The notes under the pieces were generated by a model. The model saw only the letters and a list, made by a program, of their open reading frames with translations. It searched no databases and was not told where the DNA came from. A program made the translations under genes and the position numbers. Below, in pieces: positions 8,875 to 17,233 of a DNA stretch of 35,717 bases; position 1 is the first letter of the stretch, and the number at the start of each line of letters is the position of its first letter. Source of the DNA: Pleurocapsales cyanobacterium LEGE 06147 (lineage in GTDB: Bacteria > Cyanobacteriota > Cyanobacteriia > Cyanobacteriales > Xenococcaceae); NCBI GenBank assembly GCA_015207585.1, contig JADEWQ010000055.1, positions 1-35,717 of the forward strand. Reading direction: 5' to 3'.

Positions 8875-9314
8875 AAAACTCCTGCCACTGACGATTGAGC
8901 AAAGGTTTTACTCAATAGTTTGCGCCCTAAATTGATATGCTGTGATGCACATTGCCAATCTGGATGAGCAGTCATTAAAAAACTTTCTATACTTTCGCGA
9001 TCGAATAAGTGCCAAACAGCAGCATCCTCAATCCGATGCTCGATCGCGTAACAATTAGAGCTAATGCATGTAATTAAACAACCATCGGCTGCTCTATCAA
9101 TGGACATTTGTTGTCCCGGTTCAAGAGAACGAAATCGCAAAATATTTTGTTTCCATTCATCTATTGATAATACGGCTAACCCTGGAATTGCTACTTCTAT
9201 CTCTCTATCTCCATTAACCATAATCCAGTAGTGCCGCGAAGGATCGATTCCTTTCAACCAAGGGGATTCGTCATCTAAACGATACCGAGGAGAGAGAATA
9301 AATGGGTTAGTCAT
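8871..9314 (-). CDS. Conserved-looking hypothetical protein, 147 residues
   Basis: I do not recognise a family. The protein is soluble with no signal peptide, rich in Ile, Trp and acidic residues, and has several Cys (CLITCISSNC near residue 80 and one near 122). Codon use and GCGATCGC-type content resemble the neighbours, and the reading frame is well populated, so it is probably a real gene. Its 3' end overlaps the CTDH stop by 3 bases in convergent orientation. Its upstream region (9315-9423) contains a TAACTAA/TTAGTTA inverted repeat at 9385-9407 with a 9-base loop, of unknown meaning. Confidence 0.6.
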   Translation of the reverse strand: MTNPFILSPRYRLDDESPWLKGIDPSRHYWIMVNGDREIEVAIPGLAVLSIDEWKQNILRFRSLEPGQQMSIDRAADGCLITCISSNCYAIEHRIEDAAVWHLFDRESIESFLMTAHPDWQCASQHINLGRKLLSKTFAQSSVAGVF

Positions 9315-9423
9315 CTGCTCTATTCTTAATATTTGTTTACAATTAAATCGACTTTAATGAGATTTTTAAAAAGACAAGTTTTGCTAACTAAATGTATTTG
9401 TTAGTTAAATATCAGAGTAATAA

Positions 9424-10443
9424 TTAACCTTTAGTAATGTAAATCAAATTAATAAAACTTAAAAATATGGGGGATTGGCTCAAACAGGATTTGGGTGATA
9501 ATGGGCTGTCAACCAAAAATGATAGGTAAAGGGCGACGCGGAGAAGAGGAGACGCGGTGACGCGGCGATTACCCATACTTGATGACTGATAACTGTTCCT
9601 TTGTGCCAGTCTAAGTTTAGCCGAGCGAGAGCGAGGATTTTCTTGAAGCTCGTCTGCTTGGGGAACAATTGGTTTTTTGGTTAATACTTCTAATAATTCA
9701 GAGTGACGGAATTTCTGTTTAACGATGCGATCTTCCAAGCTATGAAAACTAATAATACCAATTCTTCCTCCTGGTTTGAGCCAATAGGGTGCTCGTTCGA
9801 GGAATTTTTCGAGGGATGATAGTTCTTCGTTAACTGCAATTCGCAATGCTTGAAATACACGGGTTGCTGGATGGATTCTGCCATGACGATATTTAGGAGG
9901 AACAGAACGAGCGATCGCTTCAGCTAATTGTGTCGTAGTTTGCAAGGGACGTTGTTGCACAATTCGTTTGGCAATTCGCCGCGAAAACCGTTCCTCTCCA
10001 TAGTGAAAAAATAAATCGGCTAATTTGTTTTCATCCCAATGGTTAATAATCTCAGCCGCCGTCAATAACTGACTTCGATCCATACGCATATCTAAAGGGG
10101 CGCTATGGCGAAAACTAAAGCCTCGCTCTGCTATATCTAGCTGAGGAGAACTAACTCCGAGATCGGCGATGATGCCATCAAATAATAAGCCATTTGGCTC
10201 ATAATTAGCAAAATTACCGTGCCAAAATTGTAAGCGTTGAGGATAGTAGGAGAAGAGTCGAGTTTTAGCAATAGAGAGAACTTCTAGATCGCGATCGATC
10301 CCTATTACGCTCACATTAGAATGGGCAGCTAAAATTAGCTTACTATGTCCTCCATTCCCTACTGTTGCGTCTAAATAAAGCCCCCCTGGAACGATATTTA
10401 ATCCAGCTATCAATTCTCGACTCAGGACGGATATATGATTCAT
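9424..10443 (-). CDS. rsmH: 16S rRNA (cytosine(1402)-N4)-methyltransferase RsmH, with extended C-terminus
   Basis: RsmH (MraW) methylates N4 of C1402 in the decoding centre of 16S rRNA using S-adenosylmethionine. Typical blocks are all present: [12 protein letters not shown] at the start, the SAM motif [10 protein letters not shown] (residues about 25-34), [37 protein letters not shown], and the end block [14 protein letters not shown]. In this family the protein ends within a few residues of that block, near residue 285. Here the frame continues for about 55 further residues that lack any family resemblance. The DNA for the tail consists of dispersed-repeat-like sequence (see the repeat at 9534), so the natural stop was probably lost or replaced by insertion. 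Catalytic parts are intact and function is likely retained. Confidence 0.93.
   Translation of the reverse strand: MNHISVLSRELIAGLNIVPGGLYLDATVGNGGHSKLILAAHSNVSVIGIDRDLEVLSIAKTRLFSYYPQRLQFWHGNFANYEPNGLLFDGIIADLGVSSPQLDIAERGFSFRHSAPLDMRMDRSQLLTAAEIINHWDENKLADLFFHYGEERFSRRIAKRIVQQRPLQTTTQLAEAIARSVPPKYRHGRIHPATRVFQALRIAVNEELSSLEKFLERAPYWLKPGGRIGIISFHSLEDRIVKQKFRHSELLEVLTKKPIVPQADELQENPRSRSAKLRLAQRNSYQSSSMGNRRVTASPLLRVALYLSFLVDSPLSPKSCLSQSPIFLSFINLIYITKG
9534..9566. repeat. GACGCG-rich direct-repeat cluster inside the 3' extension of rsmH
   Basis: Several near-copies of GACGCGG occur within 33 bp (GACGCGGAGAAG, AGACGCGG, TGACGCGG), bounded on the right by a stretch (about 9575-9598) resembling TTGATGACTGATAACTG spacer repeats common between cyanobacterial genes. 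This segment is read through as the tail of RsmH. It is GC-rich against an AT-rich background. Confidence 0.6.
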
Positions 10444-10650
10444 TAAGCATTAATTACCAAACTTCTCTCCCGTTTCCGTGTTGGTTACGATAGATAATTA
10501 TTCCCTATTGCTTAAAAAAAAATTTATAAGATTAGTTGCAGAGAACACCACGCTAGCAGACGCGAGCCGTTAAGATTATACTAGAAGAGTATAAAATAGT
10601 AAAATCTCTTTACCATTTAGAAAACTAGTTCGAATTAATCATTGTTTTAT

Positions 10651-10842
10651 ATGGAATCCAGCAGTCAATCAGGTAATAACTCCGATTCTCCCTACCATAG
10701 GTGGTCGGGAATACTAGGAACGATAGTTGCTGTACTAACTTTGACTGTGCCGTTACTCATGATTGGTTACTACTCTCCATTTACTACTAATGCCGAGCCT
10801 CTGCCAGAACAGATATATTCGTTACCGCCAAGAGGTAATTAA
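10651..10842 (+). CDS. Small single-helix membrane protein, function unknown
   Basis: A 63-residue protein with a hydrophilic Ser/Asn-rich N-terminus, one hydrophobic helix (residues about 21-42, ending in GYYSPF) and a Pro-rich tail ending LPPRGN. I prefer the ATG at 10651 over a TTG three codons upstream. Short proteins of this shape occur in many cyanobacteria, but I cannot assign a function. A strong terminator hairpin 50 bp downstream supports transcription as an independent unit. Confidence 0.6.
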   Translation: MESSSQSGNNSDSPYHRWSGILGTIVAVLTLTVPLLMIGYYSPFTTNAEPLPEQIYSLPPRGN

Positions 10843-10891
10843 AAAGAATTAAATCCCCATGTAATACTTCAATCACACTCTCTAGATTATT

Positions 10892-10914
10892 AACGTTTTT
10901 TTGGAAAAAACGTT
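10892..10914. terminator. Bidirectional intrinsic terminator
   Basis: A perfect 10-bp inverted repeat, AACGTTTTTT and AAAAAACGTT, with a 3-base TGG loop and T-rich flanks on the plus strand (TTTTAATT). It lies between the convergent genes ending at 10842 (plus) and 10960 (minus) and can serve both. Confidence 0.75.
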
Positions 10915-10959
10915 TTAATTGAGCTAGGCGAAAAATGAACGAGAATAACACTACTGTGG

Positions 10960-11247
10960 CTATTCTCCGTCATTAAAATTACTGTTAACTGCACCCAACT
11001 GTTGACGGACATCATCGATCGCCGTATTTAACTGGGCGATTTTATCTTCTAGACTACGACGAGCGATTTCGATGCTTTCTTCCGTGCCCAACTTAGTTGC
11101 CGTGTCAGACTGCAAAAGAGATTTGTCTTGTTTAATAGTTCTATTCTCACTGCGGGAAGCCAAGAGAGTTCCTAATACACCGCCAATGACTCCACCGACA
11201 ATTGAACCTAGAATAAATCCTCCACTAAAATTATTCCGTTCGCTCAT
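10960..11247 (-). CDS. YtxH-like glycine-zipper membrane protein
   Basis: A 95-residue protein. Residues about 8-32 form one Gly-rich hydrophobic helix with GxxxG spacing (SIVGGVIGGVLGTLLASR), followed by a charged linker and a coiled-coil segment (about residues 55-90, heptad-like LEDKIAQLNTAIDDVRQQL). This layout is that of YtxH/gas-vesicle-protein-like small proteins, which are often linked to stress, but the assignment rests on architecture only. An AGGAG-type site sits a few bases upstream of the ATG on the minus strand (GAGGAGATAGTC), supporting the start. Confidence 0.7.
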   Translation of the reverse strand: MSERNNFSGGFILGSIVGGVIGGVLGTLLASRSENRTIKQDKSLLQSDTATKLGTEESIEIARRSLEDKIAQLNTAIDDVRQQLGAVNSNFNDGE

Positions 11248-11370
11248 ATGACTATCTCCTCTTCTGTTCTCAACTTTGCCGATCCCTAATGGAATGGTTA
11301 TTGCTTTTGCGGTTGCCGCCGATCGACAAAGATTTAAGTAGCTGCTACTCGGCTGGGTAATAAGCAGACT

Positions 11371-12021
11371 TTATGTGCCAAAAGCGCGATCGCCTGCATC
11401 TCCCAAACCAGGAACGATATAACCGCGACTGTTTAGACCTTCATCAATGATAGCAGTATAAACATTCAGACTTGGAAATTGTTCGCCCAGCCTTCGCAAT
11501 GCAGGTGGTGCAGCTACAACGGAAACAATACGAACTAAAGTTGGATCGATTCCCCGACTGGTTAATTCTTTCATTGCTAACATAACTGAACCTCCTGTTG
11601 CTAGCATGGGTTCGAGAATAATTATTCGTGTTTGCGGTTTGAATTGGGTGGGTAATTTATTAAGATAGCAACTTGGTTCTAGGGTTTGTTCATCGCGAAC
11701 CAACCCTAAATGATAAATTGAGGCAATGGGTAAAATATTCTGCGCGCCTTCTAACAAGACCAAACCTGCTCTCAAAATCGGTACTATGGCAATCGGTGCT
11801 TCTGGATTAACGAAAGTAGCACTACATTCGGCTAGAGGAGTTTGTACCCTAGTTTCTATAGTAGGTAACCAGTTGCGCGTTGCTTCATAGCACAACCATC
11901 GTCCCAGTTCTGTCATTGCACTTTTAAATAAAACAGAGGGAGTACTAGCGTCACGAGCAACAGCCAGCCAATGTTTAATCAGAGGATGTTCGGGAACATA
12001 AACTCGCAGTTGTAAAGTCAT
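11371..12021 (-). CDS. upp: Uracil phosphoribosyltransferase
   Basis: Upp salvages uracil by converting it with PRPP to UMP. The 216-residue protein has the expected blocks: IVPILRAGLVLLEGA (residues about 80-94), the PRPP-binding loop in EPMLATGGS, and the uracil-binding C-terminus YIVPGLGDAGDRAFGT. The first acidic residue of the PRPP motif is Glu where the E. coli enzyme has Asp, a conservative change. I start at the ATG at 12021 (MTLQLRVYVP) rather than the one 24 bp upstream, because the family N-terminus begins there. The gene lies 41 bp downstream of the polysaccharide copolymerase gene in the same direction and may be cotranscribed with it, although the functions are unrelated. Confidence 0.93.
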   Translation of the reverse strand: MTLQLRVYVPEHPLIKHWLAVARDASTPSVLFKSAMTELGRWLCYEATRNWLPTIETRVQTPLAECSATFVNPEAPIAIVPILRAGLVLLEGAQNILPIASIYHLGLVRDEQTLEPSCYLNKLPTQFKPQTRIIILEPMLATGGSVMLAMKELTSRGIDPTLVRIVSVVAAPPALRRLGEQFPSLNVYTAIIDEGLNSRGYIVPGLGDAGDRAFGT

Positions 12022-12062
12022 GGAGGCGATCGCTTTTACTAACAATGAAGAGTGAACCTGAC

Positions 12063-14330
12063 TTATAATATCCTGTTTAGTTTTTGCATTCCAGCCTCTT
12101 TGGCGGTCCCATTATTTTCTGGATTAGAAGATCGGCGAGATAAATAACGCTTTGCATATTTAGCATAGTAAGAGTAACGTTCGAACTCCTTAGCCTTAAC
12201 CCCATTAACTACCATACCCAGGATCGGTTTTCCAGTAATTGCTAGAGTTTCCTTGGCCCGAGCTGCGCTCTCTTCGTCTACCACTCCCGGTCGGCTGACG
12301 AACAAAATGCCATCTACCATTGTACTGAGAGTTAGAACATCGGCCGTAATGGGTAAAGGAGGGGCATCAATCACTATTAAATCGTATTCTTGTCTTGCTC
12401 TAGCTACCAGGTCGTTCATCTTATCTGAATCTAACAAGGCTAGAGGATTAGATGGTACCTGTCCGGCAGTCAGCATATCTAAATGCTCTAGTGGTTTAAA
12501 TAAGACTGAATCTAATGGTTTTTGAACGGTTAAAACATCTTTGAGTCCTATTTGATTATTGCAGTTCCACAGACGATGCTGAGATGGATTTCTCAAATCC
12601 CCATCGATCAGCAAAACGCGACGACCCAATTGCGCGACTGCAGCAGCTAAGTTAGCTGAAACAGTTGATTTACCCTCTTCTGGTACGGAACTGGTAAGTA
12701 AAATTACTTTGAGTGGCTGTTGTAAACCGAGAAATTTCAAATTGGCTTGGATCATCCGGTAGAGTTCGCTGACGAAGGAGTCTGGTTGCTTCTCTACAAT
12801 AACTCCAGCAGCATGTTCCTCTTCTTTAGGAATAATGCCCAAAATAGGGTACGGAAATTTTTGTTTAATTTCAGCGACAGTTTTAAGGCTGCGATCTTGC
12901 ATCTCCAGCAGCATTACTGATAAGTTAGACAAAAATAGCCCTAACAAAATTCCCAGAGCCATTACTGCCAGTCTACCCGAGCTACCTTCCTCTGGGATTA
13001 AAGCTGTCTCTATAATCTGGGCATTACCCGATTGCTGATTTTCTGCTAGTTGTACTTCCTGCAAACTACCCAGAAGAGTTTCGTAGGTAGAGCGTGCTGC
13101 TTGAACCTGCCGCAGCAAGACTTGTTCTTGTTTTTCTAGTTCTGGTAATTGTTTTGCCCTGACAAGGGCGTTTTGCTGAGATTCGGATAGAGAGGCTAGT
13201 TGTCTTTGCAGCTTTAGTCTATCAATTTCTAAGTTAATATATTTTTCTAGTTGATTTTCTTTGAGATTGTCAGTTTTGAGTAAGCCTTCGGCAATCTCAA
13301 CTCCCTGACCTACTTTTTGAGCTACTTGCTGTTGTAGTTGCTCGTTTAAAGAGGTTTGCTTGTCTCTCAAACTAATGACGCTAGGATGGTTGTCGCGAAA
13401 TCTTTGTCTTTCATTGGCAAGCTGTGATTCGACATTACCTAATTCAGTGAGAATTGCTTGAATGACAGGAGAGCTTCCTAATTGATTAGCCGAGATCGCC
13501 TGATCGAGATTTAAGCCTAACTGACTTCGCATGGCAGCAGATTGCGCTTCTACCCCTTGCAATTCGGCACCAACATCTATCATTTGTCGATTGAGAGCGG
13601 CAAGCTCGACTACAGTGGTTTCTGCTTCTTTTGTGAGATTGACAACGTTATTAGTTTCTTTAAATTCTCGCAGTTTTGATTCGGCTTGGGCTACTTTTGC
13701 TTCTACCTGTGGTAATTGTTTATTAATAAATTCTTTAGCAGTGGCTGGTTCTGCCTGAATATTACGAATTTGCCTTTGAATATAAACATCCATAAGGGTA
13801 TTAACAACATTGGCGGCAACTTTTGGGTCAGGATTCCTGTAGCTAATCTCAACCACATCACTCCCGCCAATCAATTTAATGTTTAACCTTTGTCTTAAGT
13901 CATCTGGTTTAAGGAGTTCGCCCTCTTCATTTTTTAGTTGTAGTTCCTCGATGGTTTCTTGCAGAACAGGTCCGGAAGTGATGACTTCCACCTGGGTACT
14001 TAGGGGAGACTGGTTATTAAGCAACGGCTTTAGCTCTCCCACTTCTTTATCTAAACCAACCAAAGAAGGGAGTCTATCTTGTTTAAAGAGGAGTTTGCCT
14101 TCTGCAGCGTAGTTTTTCTTTAGGAACATACTCCCAATTGCCGTAGCGGTCACTGTCAGAAGAAATATTGCTAAAGCAGGTTTCCAACGTCGCTTCAATT
14201 TAAGCAAATAACCGCTTAAATTTACGTCTATCGCTTCTCTAAACTCCATTGATTGTTCTGCAGTTGAATTAGGGTAATTGGGATAATTGGGATAAGTAGA
14301 GTTGTGGTTGTTAGAGTTAAAATTCAGCAT
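12063..14330 (-). CDS. Polysaccharide copolymerase / BY-kinase (Wzc-like)
   Basis: A 755-residue inner-membrane protein that controls chain length and export of extracellular polysaccharide. Order: a low-complexity N-terminus; Wzz domain with first membrane helix at about 54-70; a long periplasmic coiled-coil region (about 175-440); second helix at about 458-478; and a cytoplasmic P-loop kinase domain with Walker A SVPEEGKST (Lys554), Walker A' LLIDGDLRNPS and Walker B LIVIDAPPLP. The C-terminus has a tyrosine cluster (RYSYYAKYAKRY, five Tyr), the autophosphorylation tail of BY-kinases. It is about 2.9 kb from the second copolymerase of the window and on the same strand. The N-terminal YPNYPNYPN comes from a 9-bp tandem repeat. 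Confidence 0.88.
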   Translation of the reverse strand: MLNFNSNNHNSTYPNYPNYPNSTAEQSMEFREAIDVNLSGYLLKLKRRWKPALAIFLLTVTATAIGSMFLKKNYAAEGKLLFKQDRLPSLVGLDKEVGELKPLLNNQSPLSTQVEVITSGPVLQETIEELQLKNEEGELLKPDDLRQRLNIKLIGGSDVVEISYRNPDPKVAANVVNTLMDVYIQRQIRNIQAEPATAKEFINKQLPQVEAKVAQAESKLREFKETNNVVNLTKEAETTVVELAALNRQMIDVGAELQGVEAQSAAMRSQLGLNLDQAISANQLGSSPVIQAILTELGNVESQLANERQRFRDNHPSVISLRDKQTSLNEQLQQQVAQKVGQGVEIAEGLLKTDNLKENQLEKYINLEIDRLKLQRQLASLSESQQNALVRAKQLPELEKQEQVLLRQVQAARSTYETLLGSLQEVQLAENQQSGNAQIIETALIPEEGSSGRLAVMALGILLGLFLSNLSVMLLEMQDRSLKTVAEIKQKFPYPILGIIPKEEEHAAGVIVEKQPDSFVSELYRMIQANLKFLGLQQPLKVILLTSSVPEEGKSTVSANLAAAVAQLGRRVLLIDGDLRNPSQHRLWNCNNQIGLKDVLTVQKPLDSVLFKPLEHLDMLTAGQVPSNPLALLDSDKMNDLVARARQEYDLIVIDAPPLPITADVLTLSTMVDGILFVSRPGVVDEESAARAKETLAITGKPILGMVVNGVKAKEFERYSYYAKYAKRYLSRRSSNPENNGTAKEAGMQKLNRIL
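14272..14298. repeat. 9-bp tandem repeat coding YPN triplets
   Basis: Three consecutive 9-bp units (GGGTAATTG, GGATAATTG, GGATAAGTA) lie in the first codons of the copolymerase gene and are read as YPN three times on the minus strand. Copy number could change without frame loss. Confidence 0.75.
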
Positions 14331-14581
14331 AGCTATAGGACTAAGGGTGATTTTTTGATTTATTTTGGTATTTTAGATATTTTTAACTATTTTGTTCGGT
14401 ATTTTCTTCATCATATTCGTATTTTTACGGTAAAGAAGATGTAAAGACGTCAAGAAGTAAAAAAGCAAGAATATATCATGGGATACAAAAACCAAGTCTC
14501 TAAATATGCATACTTTTTCTAAAATAAGATATTGATTTAACAAGTACATCAAAGAGTAAAAAGCTGTTATTCGAAAAAGTT
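14331..14581. promoter_or_regulatory. Divergent intergenic region, copolymerase / sirohydrochlorin chelatase
   Basis: A 251-bp AT-rich spacer between divergently transcribed genes that must hold both promoters. No strong inverted repeat, RNA gene or operator is apparent. The plus-strand frame of the chelatase is open back to 14528 but offers no ATG. Confidence 0.3.
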
Positions 14582-15388
14582 TTGACCTCGTATTCTGCCT
14601 ACTTACTGGTATCTCATGGAAGCCGCGACAGTCGAGCTCGACTAGCTTTGTGGCAATTAACTCAGCTAGTACGCTGGCAATTAAAAACTAATGTCATCCT
14701 AACTCAGGGAAATTATATAGAACAACAATTACATAATTTGCCAAATAAAAAAACCGTAACCACCGTCAACCAAGAGCGATGCCCGCTAGTTAGTAGTGCC
14801 TGTCTTGAATTAACTACTGTACCTTTACACGAGCAGATTACTCAATTTGCTCGACAAGCAAATCGAGCTAACTGCCAACAAATTCAAATATTCCCGTTGT
14901 TTTTATTACCAGGAGCTCATGTACGAGAGGATATTCCGGCTGAAGTCGCTAAAGCTCAACAAGTTTTAGGAGCAACAGTAAACCTTCAATTGCGCCCATA
15001 TTTGGGCAGTCGCGTTGGCATGTTGGAATTATTGAGAGAGCAGTTTGCACAAATGCCAAGTGATGGGCGTATCCTTCTTGCTCATGGTAGTCGCATACCA
15101 GGCAGTAATCAAATTAGCGAAGTCCTAGCGGCACAGTTAAAGGCAATACCAGCTTATTGGTCGGTATTTCCCAGTTTGGCAGAACAGATAGAGACTTTAT
15201 TGGGTGCGGGCAAACACAAGATAGCAATTCTACCTTATTTTCTCTTTTCTGGCAAAATTACAGAAGCGATCGCTACTCGAGTGCAACAATTACAACAAAC
15301 CTTTTCTACAGTTGAATTGATTCTCGGTCATCCTTTAGGTCCAACCAAAGAATTAGCTAAGCTCGTCCTTGAGGAAGTAGCACAATGA
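14582..15388 (+). CDS. Sirohydrochlorin chelatase, CbiX/SirB type, long form
   Basis: Inserts Fe2+ (siroheme) or Co2+ (cobalamin) into sirohydrochlorin. The 268-residue protein has two tandem CbiX-like halves. The first has both metal-site His residues: His12 in LLVSHGSRD and His113 in FLLPGAHVRED. The second half keeps the first (LLAHGSR) but has FLFSGKITEAI in place of the second, so it appears catalytically degenerate. No ATG is available near the conserved start; a TTG at 14582 gives MTSYSAYLLVSHG, fitting the family. The stop overlaps the start of cobA (ATGA at 15385), so the two genes, which act on successive steps from uroporphyrinogen III, are translationally coupled. Confidence 0.88.
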   Translation: MTSYSAYLLVSHGSRDSRARLALWQLTQLVRWQLKTNVILTQGNYIEQQLHNLPNKKTVTTVNQERCPLVSSACLELTTVPLHEQITQFARQANRANCQQIQIFPLFLLPGAHVREDIPAEVAKAQQVLGATVNLQLRPYLGSRVGMLELLREQFAQMPSDGRILLAHGSRIPGSNQISEVLAAQLKAIPAYWSVFPSLAEQIETLLGAGKHKIAILPYFLFSGKITEAIATRVQQLQQTFSTVELILGHPLGPTKELAKLVLEEVAQ

Positions 15389-16155
15389 ATCAACAACAAC
15401 AGTGTAGAGGAAAAGTTTATTTAGTAGGTGCAGGTCCGGGAGACCCAGGCTTGATGACTCTCAAGGGCAAAAGTTTATTAGAACACGCTGATGTCGTAGT
15501 TTATGATGCTTTGGTTAGTCCGGCTATTTTAGGGATGATTAATGCGAAAGCAGAAAAGATCGATGCCGGTAAGCGGCGAGGTCGTCACTCCAAGCTGCAA
15601 GCAGAAACTACCAAGCTACTGATTGAAAAGGCACGGACTAATGCAGTAGTGGTCAGGCTCAAAGGCGGCGATCCCTTCGTATTTGGACGAGGTGGAGAAG
15701 AAATGAGCGATTTGATTGGGGCAGGAGTTCCAGTAGAAGTCGTACCCGGGATCACCTCTGGCATTGCCGCACCTGCCTATGCAGGTATTCCTATAACTCA
15801 CCGTGATTATACTTCCTCTGTCACTTTCGTTACCGGACACGAAGCAGCAGGCAAATATCGTCCAGAAGTCAATTGGCAGGCACTTGCTCGGGGATCGGAA
15901 ACAATAGTTATCTACATGGGGGTTCACAATTTGTCTAGAATTATCCCGCAACTGATAGCAGGGGGTCTACCAGCAAAAACTCCCATAGCTTTGATCCGTT
16001 GGGGAACTCGTCGAGAACAAGAAGAATTAATCGGTACTCTCGCAACGATTGTCGAGCGAATAGAGGAAACTAATTTTGAGGCACCAGCGATCGCTGTAAT
16101 TGGGAATGTAGTTAGTCTCCATTCTTGCTTATCTGCTAGTCGTCCTTCAGTTTGA
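15385..16155 (+). CDS. cobA: Uroporphyrinogen-III C-methyltransferase
   Basis: Methylates uroporphyrinogen III at C2 and C7 with two SAM molecules to give precorrin-2, the entry to siroheme and cobalamin. The 256-residue protein has the tetrapyrrole methylase blocks VGAGPGDPGLMTLKG, VRLKGGDPFVFGRGGEE, PGITSGIAAPAYAGIPITHRD and a late ALIRWGTRREQ. There is no fused uroporphyrinogen-III synthase or precorrin-2 dehydrogenase domain. It overlaps the chelatase gene by 4 bp. Siroheme is needed by nitrite and sulfite reductases. Confidence 0.95.
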   Translation: MNQQQQCRGKVYLVGAGPGDPGLMTLKGKSLLEHADVVVYDALVSPAILGMINAKAEKIDAGKRRGRHSKLQAETTKLLIEKARTNAVVVRLKGGDPFVFGRGGEEMSDLIGAGVPVEVVPGITSGIAAPAYAGIPITHRDYTSSVTFVTGHEAAGKYRPEVNWQALARGSETIVIYMGVHNLSRIIPQLIAGGLPAKTPIALIRWGTRREQEELIGTLATIVERIEETNFEAPAIAVIGNVVSLHSCLSASRPSV

Positions 16156-16258
16156 AGGGGAAAAACTAACCATTTTGCGGCAATGGTGTCGGTTGAATGG
16201 CATGATATTTTATGGTAAGCAGTCGATCTTTCCTCTTTGACAGATACAAATCATAACT

Positions 16259-16480
16259 ATGGGTTTTGCCGATCTCTCAATCGCGGAAATAGCAGCAGAA
16301 TACCGTCTTACCCCAGAGCAAGTGTTTCAACTTTGCGATAGGCTCAAAATTGCCTATAAAGACCGAAATACTTGCTTGCCGTTAGAAGATGCTAAGGCTG
16401 TTATTTCTCTAATTTTGTCCGATCGATCCGATTGGGAAGGAGAGAAAACGGAGAATTCGTCCTCGCGCTCTCCTGCTTGA
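16259..16480 (+). CDS. Small helical protein with IF2-N/HTH-like fold, function unknown
   Basis: A 73-residue protein, mostly helical, with a helix-turn-helix-like pattern at residues 7-35 (SIAEIAAEYRLTPEQVFQLC) and a disordered acidic/serine tail. The pattern recalls the IF-2 N-terminal small domain and other nucleic-acid-binding helices. It sits between cobA and psbV on the same strand with no visible terminator, so cotranscription with either neighbour is possible. Function is not assignable. Confidence 0.6.
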   Translation: MGFADLSIAEIAAEYRLTPEQVFQLCDRLKIAYKDRNTCLPLEDAKAVISLILSDRSDWEGEKTENSSSRSPA

Positions 16481-16636
16481 TAGAATCGCTCTGGATCGGT
16501 TCAATTATTGCTGTAAACTAACGGATTGTGATTGTCTGTCAATCTACTGTTTGCTTTTAATACTGATTAAGTGGAGATTAATTTAGTGGTGCATACCGTA
16601 TGCCCCATAGATAAGCAAAAATCGTCGAGGAGAACA

Positions 16637-17125
16637 ATGTTGAAGCGATTAATATTTGCTGTAGCGACTATATTTTTCATTTTTCAATTTAACATTTGCA
16701 GTGCGGCTGCCGTAGAGCTTACGGAAGATATCCGTACGGTTAAATTAAACGAACAAGGAGACGAGATTGTTCTCAATCTTAAAGAAGTTCAACAAGGTCA
16801 ACGTTTGTTTAATGACACTTGTAGCTCTTGTCATAAAGCGGGTACAACCAAAACCAATCCCAATGTTGGACTAGGACTTGAGGCTTTAGCTAATGCCGAA
16901 CCACCTAGAGATAATATTGAAGGGTTGGTTGATTATCTAAAACATCCTACCACCTATGATGGAGAAGCAAGTATCCTGGAATTACATCCCAATACTACTC
17001 GTTCGGATCTTTATCCCATGATGCGCAATCTCACCGACGAAGACCTCAAAGAAATCGCCGGTCACATTCTGATTCAGCCCAAAATTCGTGGAGTTATGTG
17101 GGGAGGCGGCAAAGTATACAATTAG
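16637..17125 (+). CDS. psbV: Cytochrome c550 of photosystem II (PsbV) precursor
   Basis: An extrinsic lumenal subunit that stabilises the Mn4CaO5 cluster of photosystem II. The 162-residue precursor has a signal peptide (MLKRLIFAV and a hydrophobic run, cleaved after CSAAA at residue 25), giving a mature protein of 137 residues, the usual size. Haem attachment is C62-S-S-C65-H66; His103 in LKHPTTYDG is at the place of the second axial ligand of this bis-His cytochrome. The frame is open further upstream (to 16571), but I use the ATG at 16637 because of the signal peptide and the AGGAG at 16628-16632. A strong terminator follows. Confidence 0.96.
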   Translation: MLKRLIFAVATIFFIFQFNICSAAAVELTEDIRTVKLNEQGDEIVLNLKEVQQGQRLFNDTCSSCHKAGTTKTNPNVGLGLEALANAEPPRDNIEGLVDYLKHPTTYDGEASILELHPNTTRSDLYPMMRNLTDEDLKEIAGHILIQPKIRGVMWGGGKVYN

Positions 17126-17168
17126 ACTTTTCTCGTTCCCATTTTGGCTAACAAAACAACAATAAGTC

Positions 17169-17216
17169 GGGAATTTAGTCTTGTGCGGACTGAATTCCCT
17201 CTTATTTTAGTTTTTC
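17169..17216 (+). terminator. Strong intrinsic terminator after psbV
   Basis: A 12-bp stem (17169-17180 paired with 17188-17199, one T-G wobble) around the 7-base loop TTGTGCG, followed by TCTTATTTTAGTTTTT. It lies between the convergent psbV and copolymerase genes. The T-tract favours termination of psbV. Confidence 0.85.
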
Positions 17217-17233
17217 GACATCGATGTAAAAAC

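Noticed and set aside
9480-9884. Two further minus-strand frames within rsmH (9480-9668, 9690-9884)
   Set aside because: They overlap the conserved RsmH frame or its repeat-derived tail and encode nothing recognisable. I considered a frameshift in rsmH, but the main frame is continuous through the conserved C-terminal block.
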